Of a DNA stretch of 30,196 bases, positions 1 through 7,780 are shown piece after piece. The notes below the pieces were generated by a model. The model was not told the origin of the DNA, did no database searches, and saw only the letters and a list, made by a program, of their open reading frames with translations. Position numbers and translations under genes: made by a program. This DNA is from Prevotella sp. CAG:755 (lineage in GTDB: Bacteria; Bacteroidota; Bacteroidia; Bacteroidales; Bacteroidaceae). Position 1 is the first letter of the stretch, and every line of letters begins with the position of its first letter. The stretch covers positions 83,488 through 113,683 of the forward strand of contig HF989214.1 of the NCBI GenBank assembly GCA_000431275.1. Direction: 5' to 3'.

Positions 1-470
1 GCGGCCAGCTTGCCGCACCGCAGGCCAACGCCATGGCGGCAGTCATCGAGCCACTGATGAGCGGAGCAAGCGCGCCATGGACCCTGTACGGCATCGGCGC
101 AGCCATTGCGCTCGTACTCACCTTCTGCCGCATCCCGGCGCTGGCCTTCGCGCTGGGCATGTTCATCCCACTCGACCTCAACCTGCCTCTTCTCGTCGGA
201 GGCGCCATCAACTGGTATGTCACAACGCGCAGCAAGGACAAAGCCCTGAACAAAGCCCGCGGCGAACGCGGCACCCTGCTAGCTTCTGGCTTTATTGCGG
301 GCGGCGCGCTGATGGGCGTGGTCAGCTCTGCCATGCGCTTCTGCGACTTGAACTTCATCAACCCTGCATGGCTCGACAACAATTGGAGCCAAGTCTGCGG
401 CCTTGTTGTCTATGTATTGCTTATCGTCTATCTGACGAAAGCCTGCCTCAGCGCACGCAAAGAGTTATAG
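1..470 (+). CDS. OPT-family oligopeptide transporter, C-terminal part (5' truncated)
   Basis: The reading frame is already open at base 3 and runs to a TAG at 468-470, so only the last ~155 residues are present. The ATG at 33 is internal. The fragment begins GQLAAPQANAMAAVIEPLMSG and continues with an Ala/Leu-rich membrane segment, the motif PALAFALGMFIPLDLNLP, a Gly-rich stretch (GGAINW, then GFIAGGALMGV) and a last hydrophobic helix before a short basic tail. APQANAMA and ALGMFIPL are typical of the C-terminal half of bacterial OPT (oligopeptide/YSL) transporters, which import peptides or metal chelates across the inner membrane using an ion gradient. Substrate cannot be judged from this part. 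A terminator follows directly, so it ends its transcription unit. Confidence 0.85.
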   Translation, partial: GQLAAPQANAMAAVIEPLMSGASAPWTLYGIGAAIALVLTFCRIPALAFALGMFIPLDLNLPLLVGGAINWYVTTRSKDKALNKARGERGTLLASGFIAGGALMGVVSSAMRFCDLNFINPAWLDNNWSQVCGLVVYVLLIVYLTKACLSARKEL

Positions 471-516
471 GAAATTTCACCAGGTAGCGACACTGTTTCC
501 TGCCGGAACATGCCAC

Positions 517-560
517 ACAGCCAAGCCACGGCCTCAACGCCCTGGCTTGGCTGTTGTTTT
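517..560 (+). terminator. Intrinsic terminator after the OPT gene
   Basis: A perfect 12-bp stem (517-528 with 543-554, core CAGCCAAGCCA/TGGCTTGGCTG) encloses a 14-nt loop and is followed by TTGTTTT. It lies 46 bp past the OPT stop codon. There is no T-run in the other orientation, so it serves the plus strand. Confidence 0.85.
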
Positions 561-697
561 GTGCGTCGAAGCCACACACGACCAGTCCGGCACGTCGGGG
601 CGCACATCAGCAGGCACCACGTCCTGCCAGGCCAAGCCCCCACGGGACAGACCGCCACGTGCAGCGTTGCACCATAGCCACAAGAAAAACGAACGCG

Positions 698-3028
698 TCA
701 GAAAGGAAGACCGACGGCAAAATGGAACGTAAAATCGCGGTTAAAGTCGGGATGAATGAGCGGATAGTGACGCCGACTGTCCGTGTAGGCCGGATTGATG
801 GCCTTCATGCCACCATCGAAGCGCAAAATGAAATAATCGAAGTTGAGGCGCAATCCCAGACCGTAAGCTACGGCAATCTGGCGGGCAAAACTGCCAAAAC
901 GGAACTGGCCAGCCTCGAGACCGGCATAGCGCCGCGTGGTCCACACGTTACCCGCATCCACGAAGACGGCGCCGTCAATTTTCCAGAAAAGGTGAGCCCG
1001 GTACTCCACGCTCAGGTCGAGCTTAATGTTACCCGTCTGGTTCACGAAGTCAACCTGTCCGCCAGGACTTTGGTATGCGCCCGGCCCAAGCTCCCGCACA
1101 CTCCAACCGCGCACGCTGTTCGCACCGCCTGAAAAATAGCGCGTCTCGTAAGGCAGTATCGTCGAATTACCATACGGTTGCGCCACACCAAGCGCCGCAT
1201 GCAGGGCAAAGGAGGAGCGGTCGCCAAGGCGGAAACTCTTCGCAAAATCGAAATCAAACTTGACGTACTGTGAGTAAGCAATATGGAACAATGTGTATTG
1301 CCCCTCGGCGTCCCGGGGCAGGCTGAAAATCCGCGACACGGCATAAGGCAGGTTGCCGGCGGCCTCAACGCCCATACGCAGTTGCCAGGCATCGCTCTGA
1401 TAAAGCTGCGCCGCCCCGAACGTTCCGCGGCGAGCGGAATTGAAAGTCACACTATACCCCCACTTCAACACGAACAGGTTTTCGTAGCTATACCGGAGCA
1501 CGGCATTGCGCGGATCGTCGGTTTCGAGGTAATCGCGCCTGAACGTCTCCGAAATCCATGGCATGAAAACGTAGTTAAGGCTGAACAAGTCAAAACGATG
1601 GCGCCACCGGGAGTCTGCCAAACGCGACCAGCGGTAAGAAAACGCCCCCGTCAGGACACGACGGTGGAACTCAGGGCGGTCCTGGGAGTCATATAGCAAT
1701 GTGAACTCTGATGCGCCACGCAACTCAGTGCGCCGCTTGTGCCCCTTGAAGCGGAGCGACGGAAGCCGCAGGCTGGCTTCGAGACTGTATTCGACGTAGT
1801 TCCGCCCTGAATAACCTTCAAGCCCCGTGATGGCCTCATAAGCCCCCCGCGCTTGCAGGGACAGCTGTTCTGCACCACGGAAAAGGTTACGGTTGGTGTA
1901 GGTCAGCGCAAGCGCCGCGCCGAGGTCGCCCGCAGTGTTGGTGCCTTCAAGTTCCAAACTGAGGTTGTGCGAAGGATTATAGTGCAACTGCACGTCACAA
2001 TCAAGGCTGTCGCTCCCGTCGCCTCCGGCTTGGCGCGTGTGCAGCGTCACATAGTTGACCAGCGGAAGGCTGTTCAGGCTGCTGTACGTATTCTGTACAT
2101 CACGCTCGCTGTAAAGGCTGTCACGGCTCAGGGCGACGTGCTCGCGGATGACGCGCGGACGCAACCGTGTCTGGCCTCCTGAAAAAAGCAGGATGCCAGC
2201 CAGAGAATCCTGTCGCAGTGACAGATTTTCTTGGGACTGCGGGAAATCGTCGTAGACGGCGACCCGTGCATAACGGTAGCGACGATAGGCTTTCGCGCTG
2301 TCCACGTCAGCCGGACAAGCCAGACGAAGCGTCAGCCCGACACCGAGCGACCCAGGCAACGTATCGGCCACAAAAGTGACAAATTCGTTGTGGAGGGCAT
2401 AGAAACCGGCATTACGCAATTCCCTCACGATCCGCGAACGTTCGGCTTCAAGCTGCGTGGCGTCGAGCGGCATTCCTTTGAAGAGCAAAGAAGACGAACG
2501 TGCCTCGCGGAGCACTTGCGCCACATCCGGTGAGTCGTATTCGAACGAAAGACTGTCCACGTAATAGAGCGGGCCAGGCGAAAGATGATAGGTCATCCTT
2601 GTCTTGCGTCCCTTCTGTTCCACCTCTTCCGTTACCCGGGCATGAAGATACCCCGCCCCGACAAGGGCCGACCGCAGGCTGGACACGCTATATTCAGCCA
2701 ACGACGCATCAAAAACCACTGGCGCCTCGCCAAGCTTGCGCACAAAGCGGTTGATGCGCCGCGTGCTGTCCGTGCCCGAAAGGCAGTAGATGCCAAGCGG
2801 CACCTTGACGAGGCTGAACCACCGCGAATTGGGCTCCTGGTGCACGTAGCCGCGATAGTCAGCCGGGCGTACCGCACGGCTGTCGCTTTCCACCCTGACA
2901 GACGCAAGCAGCGTCTCTTCGGGACCAAGGAAACGCAACGGCGAACATCCCGACAGCGCCAGCAGCGCTGACAGGAGAAGCCACCACACAGCGGCCCGCC
3001 GAGAGAATACAGAAAGAAAAGTATGCAT
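698..3028 (-). CDS. tamL: TamL-type lipoprotein of the BamA/TamA (Omp85) family
   Basis: 776 aa. An N-terminal signal ends in a lipobox, LALSGC, with the lipidated Cys at residue 28. This is the mark of the Bacteroidota-specific Omp85 lipoprotein TamL, as opposed to BamA. Residues ~40-340 look like POTRA repeats (the segment after the Cys, SPLRFLGPEETLLASVRV, is typical). Residues ~340-776 alternate like a 16-strand barrel and end FTFHFAVGLPF with a terminal Phe, the classical outer-membrane assembly signal. The family acts with TamB in outer-membrane biogenesis; no tamB lies beside it here. It is transcribed divergently from the rRNA methyltransferase with only 86 bp between starts. Family assignment is firm; TamL over another Omp85 lipoprotein is likely. 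Confidence 0.85.
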   Translation of the reverse strand: MHTFLSVFSRRAAVWWLLLSALLALSGCSPLRFLGPEETLLASVRVESDSRAVRPADYRGYVHQEPNSRWFSLVKVPLGIYCLSGTDSTRRINRFVRKLGEAPVVFDASLAEYSVSSLRSALVGAGYLHARVTEEVEQKGRKTRMTYHLSPGPLYYVDSLSFEYDSPDVAQVLREARSSSLLFKGMPLDATQLEAERSRIVRELRNAGFYALHNEFVTFVADTLPGSLGVGLTLRLACPADVDSAKAYRRYRYARVAVYDDFPQSQENLSLRQDSLAGILLFSGGQTRLRPRVIREHVALSRDSLYSERDVQNTYSSLNSLPLVNYVTLHTRQAGGDGSDSLDCDVQLHYNPSHNLSLELEGTNTAGDLGAALALTYTNRNLFRGAEQLSLQARGAYEAITGLEGYSGRNYVEYSLEASLRLPSLRFKGHKRRTELRGASEFTLLYDSQDRPEFHRRVLTGAFSYRWSRLADSRWRHRFDLFSLNYVFMPWISETFRRDYLETDDPRNAVLRYSYENLFVLKWGYSVTFNSARRGTFGAAQLYQSDAWQLRMGVEAAGNLPYAVSRIFSLPRDAEGQYTLFHIAYSQYVKFDFDFAKSFRLGDRSSFALHAALGVAQPYGNSTILPYETRYFSGGANSVRGWSVRELGPGAYQSPGGQVDFVNQTGNIKLDLSVEYRAHLFWKIDGAVFVDAGNVWTTRRYAGLEAGQFRFGSFARQIAVAYGLGLRLNFDYFILRFDGGMKAINPAYTDSRRHYPLIHPDFNRDFTFHFAVGLPF

Positions 3029-3035
3029 TTACGTG

Positions 3036-3043
3036 CAAAGGTA
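3036..3043 (-). promoter_or_regulatory. -7 box TAnnTTTG of tamL
   Basis: The minus strand reads TACCTTTG, matching the Bacteroidota sigma-A -7 consensus TAnnTTTG. The box ends only 8 bp before the ATG at 3028, so the predicted leader is a few bases at most. No TTTG at the -33 position. Confidence 0.5.
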
Positions 3044-3068
3044 AGACTATTATGACAGAAAAACTTTG

Positions 3069-3076
3069 TAGCTTTG
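3069..3076 (+). promoter_or_regulatory. -7 box TAnnTTTG of the rRNA methyltransferase
   Basis: TAGCTTTG on the plus strand lies 38 bp before the ATG at 3115. An ATG-like upstream extension of the frame (3085) would leave almost no leader, which favours 3115. No clear -33 TTTG. Confidence 0.45.
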
Positions 3077-3114
3077 CGTAAATTTTGCCTGCAAGGCCCA
3101 GCAAACTCTTTAAT

Positions 3115-3918
3115 ATGCTCAGCAAACGGCAACTAAAACTCATCCGTTCACTCGCCCTGAAAAAGCACCGTGACGAAACTCGCCTCTTCGTAGCTGAAGG
3201 AGCCAAAGCGGTCGGCGACCTGATGCCTCACTTCGATTGTACCTTCCTCGGCATGACTCCCGACTTCGCCCGGCACCACCCGGGTCTTGCCGGCGACGAG
3301 ACGGCAGAGCTGACGCAGGCCGAACTGGAAAGGGCGAGCTTCCTGCAAACCCCGCGCGACGTCATCGCCGTTTTCCGCCAGCCCAAGATACAGACCGAAG
3401 GGCTTGAAAAGTGGCCGCAGGCTGAACTGTGCCTGGCGCTCGATGCTGTGCAGGATCCCGGCAACCTCGGGACAATCATCCGCATAGCCGACTGGTTCGG
3501 CATCCGCCATGTGTTCTGTTCGCCGACGACAGCCGACGTGTTCGCTCCCAAAGTCGTACAAGCGACAATGGGCGCCTTGTCCCGCATACAGGCATACTAT
3601 GTAGACCTTCCAGCCTTTCTCAAAAAGCTGGAAGGTTGCTCGCCCGTTTACGGCACTTTTCTCGACGGGACAGACCTATACAGCGTGCCACTCAGCCGAC
3701 ACGGAATCATCGTCATGGGCAACGAAGGGAATGGCATCTCGTCGGCTGTGGAACCTCTTGTCACTCAACGGCTTTTCATTCCCAGCTACCCGCCCGGACA
3801 GCCGACCAGCGAGAGTCTGAACGTAGCGGTCGCCACCGCCGTGACCTGCGCCGAATTCCGCCGGCGTACAAGCACCCCGCACGCAAACGGACTGCACGCC
3901 ATTGAAAACCTAACTTAA
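3115..3918 (+). CDS. TrmH/SpoU-family RNA 2'-O-methyltransferase
   Basis: 267 aa from the ATG at 3115 (MLSKRQLKLIRSLALKKHRD). A start at 3085 would add ten unconserved residues close to the -7 box. The N-terminal ~100 residues resemble the RNA-binding substrate domain (FVAEGAKAVGDL). The C-terminal knotted SPOUT domain shows all three SpoU motifs: LDAVQDPGNLGTIIRIADW, IVMGNEGNGIS and IPSYPPGQPTSESLNVAVA. The enzyme uses AdoMet to methylate a ribose 2'-OH in rRNA or tRNA in the cytoplasm; the target nucleotide cannot be told from sequence (RlmB- and TsnR-like proteins share these motifs). The GT2 gene follows after 13 bp, so the two are probably co-transcribed. Confidence 0.9.
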   Translation: MLSKRQLKLIRSLALKKHRDETRLFVAEGAKAVGDLMPHFDCTFLGMTPDFARHHPGLAGDETAELTQAELERASFLQTPRDVIAVFRQPKIQTEGLEKWPQAELCLALDAVQDPGNLGTIIRIADWFGIRHVFCSPTTADVFAPKVVQATMGALSRIQAYYVDLPAFLKKLEGCSPVYGTFLDGTDLYSVPLSRHGIIVMGNEGNGISSAVEPLVTQRLFIPSYPPGQPTSESLNVAVATAVTCAEFRRRTSTPHANGLHAIENLT

Positions 3919-3931
3919 AAACTCTGCCAGA

Positions 3932-5107
3932 ATGACCGACTCCACATACATTTTCCTGCTGTCCATGTGTTCAGCAGCCATCCTCCTGCTTCTGGTCACG
4001 CGCCTGCACGACTGCCTCGCGCTGGCACGTGCCCGGCGGCAGTACGAAACAGACGATCTCTCCGGACCGGGACGTGCGCCGGCCATCAGTGTCATCATAC
4101 CCGCCGGAGGCCAGGCCGAAGCGCTCGAAACAAACATCCCGGCAATCATGACACAAGAATACCCTTTTTTTGAAGTCATCGTTGTCGACGAACAGACAGA
4201 GAGCGACACGGCAGACGCCCTGAAACGGCTTACGGCGAAGTTCCCGCAGCTACGACACACGTTTGTGCCGCCAAGCGTCCGCTTTATCGGACGGCAGAAA
4301 CTGGCCATCACGCTGGGCGTCAAGGCGGCCAAGCATGAATGGGTCGTGTTGACACGTCCGGACTGCACGCCGGCAAGCCCGCGATGGCTCATGGGCCTAT
4401 CGGCCAAAATGGGAGAAGACAAAGACATCGTAGTCGGTTATGCGAACTATGACGCCTATGCTCCCACGGGCGCCGTCGTGCCCCGCCTGCGCCGCGCCCT
4501 GCTTGCCTTTGCGGCCGCATTGGGCGGCAGGGCCGTGGATGCCGACGCCTGCAACCTGGCGCTGCGAAAAAGCTATTTCCTCACACAGGGCGGCTATGCT
4601 TCGCAACTGTCGTTCACCTGCGGCGAAGACGGCTTGCTCGTCGACCGGCTATCGACCGGCACGAACACCGCCGTAGCGTGCAACCCGGAAACTACTGTAT
4701 GGCAGTCTTTCAGTTCACGCCATGAAAGCCGCAAGGCGCGGGTGGCACACCGCGTGGCCGGGCGCCACCTCCGCATGCGCGGCAAACTGCTCCGCCTGCG
4801 CTGGGGAACGGCCAGTCTGCTGACATATACGTATGCAGCCACGTGGCTCGCAGCCGTCGCCCTACGTGCGCTCCATTTCCCTCCCATTGAAGCATACCGC
4901 GGACAAGAGATTGCGTCCGACGCTTGGGCGGTCATTCTTCTGACCTACCCTATCGCCGAGGCGCTTGCTCTCCGGCGCAGTACGCAAGCCGTGGACGAAC
5001 GCCCTGTCAGCGCACGTCTTTTCTTTGATGACCTGTGGCAGCCCATAGCTACCTTGGGTGTCAAACTGAACGCATGGTTCAGCCGCAACGATTACAAAAG
5101 ACAATGA
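3932..5107 (+). CDS. Membrane-anchored family 2 glycosyltransferase
   Basis: 391 aa. A hydrophobic N-terminal helix (~residues 5-22) precedes a GT-A domain beginning ISVIIPAGGQAEALETNIPA and FEVIVVDEQTESDT. Later motifs are ADACNLALRKSYF and CGEDGLLVDRL (the ED pair typical of GT2). C-terminal hydrophobic segments around 285-310 and 325-345 suggest further membrane contact. GT2 enzymes transfer a sugar from a nucleotide sugar; acceptor and sugar are not predictable here. The usual acidic DxD-like position reads LTRPDCTPASPRWL, where many relatives have TDADC, so the first acidic residue is absent. Its stop lies 12 bp from the convergent lptB stop with no visible terminator. Confidence 0.8.
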   Translation: MTDSTYIFLLSMCSAAILLLLVTRLHDCLALARARRQYETDDLSGPGRAPAISVIIPAGGQAEALETNIPAIMTQEYPFFEVIVVDEQTESDTADALKRLTAKFPQLRHTFVPPSVRFIGRQKLAITLGVKAAKHEWVVLTRPDCTPASPRWLMGLSAKMGEDKDIVVGYANYDAYAPTGAVVPRLRRALLAFAAALGGRAVDADACNLALRKSYFLTQGGYASQLSFTCGEDGLLVDRLSTGTNTAVACNPETTVWQSFSSRHESRKARVAHRVAGRHLRMRGKLLRLRWGTASLLTYTYAATWLAAVALRALHFPPIEAYRGQEIASDAWAVILLTYPIAEALALRRSTQAVDERPVSARLFFDDLWQPIATLGVKLNAWFSRNDYKRQ

Positions 5108-5119
5108 TTTCTGCCCGGC

Positions 5120-5929
5120 TCACACCTGCTGGCGCTTCTGCTGGTCGAGCAATTGGAAGTCTTTTTTCCGGAGCTTGAAACTGTTTGTCAAATACTTGTC
5201 ACGGACAACCTGATTGGCCGCAAGCTCTTCGGGCGTCCCTTGAAAGAGAATGCGCCCCTCAAAAAGGAGATAGGCGCGGTCCGTGATACAGAGGGTCTCC
5301 TCCACATTATGGTCGGTGATCAGGATGCCGATGTTGCGGTCCTTCAATTTCCAGACAATATACTGTATGTCTTCGACAGCAATGGGGTCGACGCCGGCAA
5401 ACGGTTCGTCAAGCATGATGAACTTCGGGTCAATGGCGAGGCAACGCGCGATCTCCGTCCGGCGGCGTTCGCCACCCGACAACTGGTCGCCCTTGTTCTT
5501 ACGCACCTTTTGCAGGCCGAACTCCGTGAGCAGGCTTTCGAGCTTCTCGCGTTGATAATCCTTTGGCCGTCCTGTCATTTCAAGCACGGAACTGATGTTG
5601 TCTTCGACGCTCATCTTGCGGAACACGGAGGCTTCCTGCGCCAGATAGCCGATACCCTTCTTGGCCCGCTTGTAAACAGGATCGGTCGTTATCTCGTTGT
5701 TGTTGAGGAATATGCGCCCGTTGTTGGGCACGACGAGCCCCGTCGTCATGTAGAAAGACGTTGTTTTCCCCGCTCCGTTCGGCCCCAGCAGGCCGACGAT
5801 TTCGCCCTGCTTCACGTCGAAAGAAACGTTGTTCACCACCGTCCGTTTCCCGTATTTCTTTACGAGCCCTTCGGTCCGCAGGACCATGTGGTCGGCCGGC
5901 TGCGTCTGTGTTTGTGCGTCAGTGTTCAT
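5120..5929 (-). CDS. lptB: LptB, ATPase of the LPS export ABC transporter
   Basis: 269 aa from the ATG at 5929 ([10 protein letters not shown]). The frame stays open to 5974, but that extension would cover the -7 box at 5952-5959, so 5929 is preferred. Walker A is GPNGAGKTT, the Q-loop is in [12 protein letters not shown], the signature is [13 protein letters not shown] and Walker B is [17 protein letters not shown], a hallmark of LptB; the switch His is in TDHNVEE. The protein powers extraction of lipopolysaccharide from the inner membrane with LptF/LptG. The C-terminal tail ([19 protein letters not shown]) is longer than in E. coli (241 aa) and is common in Bacteroidota. It is divergent from mlaE across a repeat-bearing spacer. 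Confidence 0.93.
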   Translation of the reverse strand: MNTDAQTQTQPADHMVLRTEGLVKKYGKRTVVNNVSFDVKQGEIVGLLGPNGAGKTTSFYMTTGLVVPNNGRIFLNNNEITTDPVYKRAKKGIGYLAQEASVFRKMSVEDNISSVLEMTGRPKDYQREKLESLLTEFGLQKVRKNKGDQLSGGERRRTEIARCLAIDPKFIMLDEPFAGVDPIAVEDIQYIVWKLKDRNIGILITDHNVEETLCITDRAYLLFEGRILFQGTPEELAANQVVRDKYLTNSFKLRKKDFQLLDQQKRQQV

Positions 5930-5951
5930 GCCTTTGCTGAAAGATGCCCTG

Positions 5952-5959
5952 CAAAAGTA
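5952..5959 (-). promoter_or_regulatory. -7 box TAnnTTTG of lptB
   Basis: The minus strand reads TACTTTTG, 22 bp before the ATG at 5929. It decides the start codon, because a longer lptB frame would contain its own promoter. Confidence 0.55.
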
Positions 5960-5973
5960 AGAAAAACGTTCCA

Positions 5974-6078
5974 AAACACCGGTCTCCCGGCCGAGAAAAA
6001 CGGGAGCAGTGACAGATTAAACGCTCAGCACTCCCGTCTTGACGGAAGCAGTGACCGTAAACCCGGCCAGCCGTTTCG
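5974..6078 (-). repeat. 21-bp repeat array between lptB and mlaE (about 5 units)
   Basis: Read on the minus strand in 21-bp steps, units begin at 6078, 6057, 6036, 6015 and 5994. Two of them start CGGTCACTGCTTCCGT and CTGTCACTGCTCCCGT, and 15 of those 16 bases agree apart from the second and one pyrimidine. In all five units positions 13-16 read CCGG, CCGT, GCGT, CCGT and CCGG, followed by a T-rich end in three of them. The units are imperfect, so the periodicity rather than identity identifies the array. It fills most of the space between the two divergent promoters. Confidence 0.55.
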
Positions 6079-6153
6079 ACGTTTCTGCACAAAGAAGAGA
6101 ACACCGGAACACTTTTTCCAGTTTCCGTGAGACCGACTTCCAGCAAAATTCCG

Positions 6154-6161
6154 TAATTTTG
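6154..6161 (+). promoter_or_regulatory. -7 box TAnnTTTG of the mlaEF operon
   Basis: TAATTTTG lies 20 bp before the mlaE ATG at 6182. No TTTG at the -33 distance. Confidence 0.5.
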
Positions 6162-6181
6162 TCCCATCTAAACGCACGAAG

Positions 6182-6928
6182 ATGCTTATCAAAAACTACC
6201 TGACGACCCTTGGCTGCTACTTGCAGCTGATGGGACGCACTTTCACAAGGCCCGACCGCTTCCGGATGTTCATGCGGCAATACGTAAAAGAAATGGCGCA
6301 GCTCGGAGTGGACTCAATCGGCATAGTCCTGCTGATTTCGTTCTTTATCGGCGCAGTCATCTGTATACAGATCAAGCTGAACATTCAAAGCCCTTGGATG
6401 CCTCATTGGGTGTCGGGCTATACCACACGAGAGATCATGCTGCTCGAATTCTCCTCCTCGATCATGTGTCTTATCCTTTCGGGAAAAGTGGGGTCGAACA
6501 TTGCGACTGAGATCGGCACGATGCGCGTTACGCAGCAAATCGACGCCCTCGAAATCATGGGAGTCAATTCAGCCAACTACCTGATACTGCCAAAAATAGT
6601 CGGATTAGTGACGATGATTCCTTTACTGGTCATTTTCAGCATTGTGAGCGGTGTGGTGGGAGCCTATGCCACCGCCTACATCGGCAATGTCATCACAGCC
6701 ACCGACTTGACCGCAGGCATGCAATACGAGTTCACACAATGGTTCGTATGGATGGGCATCATCAAGTCGCTTTTCTTCGCCTTCATCATATCCAGCGTGT
6801 CTGCCTATTACGGGTATAACGTTGAAGGAGGCTCCATCGAGGTGGGCAAAGCCAGCACGAACGCTGTCGTGGCCAGCAGCATGCTCATCCTCTTTTCCGA
6901 CCTGTTCCTCACACAACTACTATCGTAA
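6182..6928 (+). CDS. mlaE: MlaE-family ABC transporter permease
   Basis: 248 aa. The N-terminal amphipathic region (MLIKNYLTTLGCYLQLMGRTFTRP) is followed by a hydrophobic core with the family motifs IVLLISFFIGAVICIQ, GKVGSNIATEIGTMRVTQQIDALEIMGVN and the C-terminal SAYYGYNVEGGSIEVGKAST. Five membrane segments are visible. MlaE is the inner-membrane permease of the Mla system that moves phospholipids between inner and outer membranes, keeping the outer leaflet asymmetric. mlaF overlaps its stop by one base (TAATG), so the two are translationally coupled. No MCE-domain partner (MlaD) is encoded next to them. Confidence 0.92.
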   Translation: MLIKNYLTTLGCYLQLMGRTFTRPDRFRMFMRQYVKEMAQLGVDSIGIVLLISFFIGAVICIQIKLNIQSPWMPHWVSGYTTREIMLLEFSSSIMCLILSGKVGSNIATEIGTMRVTQQIDALEIMGVNSANYLILPKIVGLVTMIPLLVIFSIVSGVVGAYATAYIGNVITATDLTAGMQYEFTQWFVWMGIIKSLFFAFIISSVSAYYGYNVEGGSIEVGKASTNAVVASSMLILFSDLFLTQLLS

Positions 6929-7701
6929 TGATTGAAGTAAGAAACCTATATAAATCGTTCGACGACAAAAGTGTCCTCGAAGACATCAGCACCGTTTTCG
7001 AGAGTGGGAAAACAAACCTCATCATCGGTCAAAGCGGCTCGGGAAAGACTGTGCTCATCAAATGCATTGTCGGTCTGTTCACCCCGACACGCGGCGAAGT
7101 GCTCTACGACAACCGCGATCTCATCACGATGACCAAGCGCGAACGCAGCCTGCTACGGCGCGAAATGGGAATGATATTCCAAAGCGCAGCTCTCTTCGAC
7201 TCAATGACGGTGCTCGAAAACGTAATGTTTCCCTTGGACATGTTTTCAACGGATTCGTACAAGGAACGATGCCGTCGCGCCCTCTTCTGTCTCGACCGCG
7301 TCAATCTGCTCGACGCCCAAAGCAAGTATCCTGGCGAGATATCGGGAGGGATGCAAAAACGCGTAGCTATCGCACGCGCTATCTCCATGAATCCCAAATA
7401 CCTATTCTGCGACGAACCTAATTCAGGCCTTGACCCGAAGACCTCGCTCGTCATCGACGACCTCATCCACAGCATCACGCAGGAGTTCAACACCACGACA
7501 ATCATCAATACGCACGACATGAACTCTGTCATGGGTATCGGCGAACACATTCTTTTCATCTGCGACGGTCGGAATGAGTGGCAGGGAACAAAAGACGACA
7601 TTATCGACTCGAAAAACGAACGGCTGAATAACTTCATCTTTGCATCCGACCTTTTCCGCAAAGTGAAGAACGCCAAGCTCGACGAACAACTGAATAAATA
7701 A
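6928..7701 (+). CDS. mlaF: MlaF-family ABC transporter ATPase
   Basis: 257 aa. Walker A is GQSGSGKT (34-41), the Q-loop lies in MIFQSAALFDSMTVLENV, the signature is EISGGMQKRVAIARA, Walker B is YLFCDEPNSGLDP and the switch His is in INTHDMNSV. ISGGM and the SGLDP following Walker B are typical of MlaF-type rather than LptB- or LolD-type ATPases. It supplies ATP hydrolysis to MlaE for phospholipid trafficking. The ATG overlaps the mlaE stop by one base. Two hairpins follow the stop, ending the operon without an mlaD. Confidence 0.92.
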   Translation: MIEVRNLYKSFDDKSVLEDISTVFESGKTNLIIGQSGSGKTVLIKCIVGLFTPTRGEVLYDNRDLITMTKRERSLLRREMGMIFQSAALFDSMTVLENVMFPLDMFSTDSYKERCRRALFCLDRVNLLDAQSKYPGEISGGMQKRVAIARAISMNPKYLFCDEPNSGLDPKTSLVIDDLIHSITQEFNTTTIINTHDMNSVMGIGEHILFICDGRNEWQGTKDDIIDSKNERLNNFIFASDLFRKVKNAKLDEQLNK

Positions 7702-7723
7702 AGGCGTCCACCGGGGACGCCTT
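7701..7723 (+). terminator. Hairpin directly after mlaF
   Basis: AAGGCGTCC (7701-7709) pairs perfectly with GGACGCCTT (7715-7723) around a 5-nt loop, starting at the last base of the mlaF stop. The following CTCTGTA is only weakly T-rich, so this may be a 3'-end stabiliser working with the stronger hairpin downstream. Confidence 0.5.
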
Positions 7724-7734
7724 CTCTGTAACGA

Positions 7735-7780
7735 AAAGCGGTTTCACCTTCCACAGCGCGAAACCGCTTTATTGTTTTAT
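7735..7780. terminator. Bidirectional terminator shared by mlaF and the barrel gene
   Basis: An 11-bp perfect stem, AAAGCGGTTTC (7735-7745) with GAAACCGCTTT (7760-7770), has a 14-nt loop. On the plus strand it is followed by ATTGTTTT. On the minus strand the RNA continues with UUUUCG. The right arm overlaps the TAA stop of the minus-strand barrel gene (7769-7771). Confidence 0.8.

Noticed and set aside
5153..6130. 325-codon open frame opposite lptB
   Set aside because: Antisense to all ABC motifs of lptB and runs through the repeat-bearing spacer.
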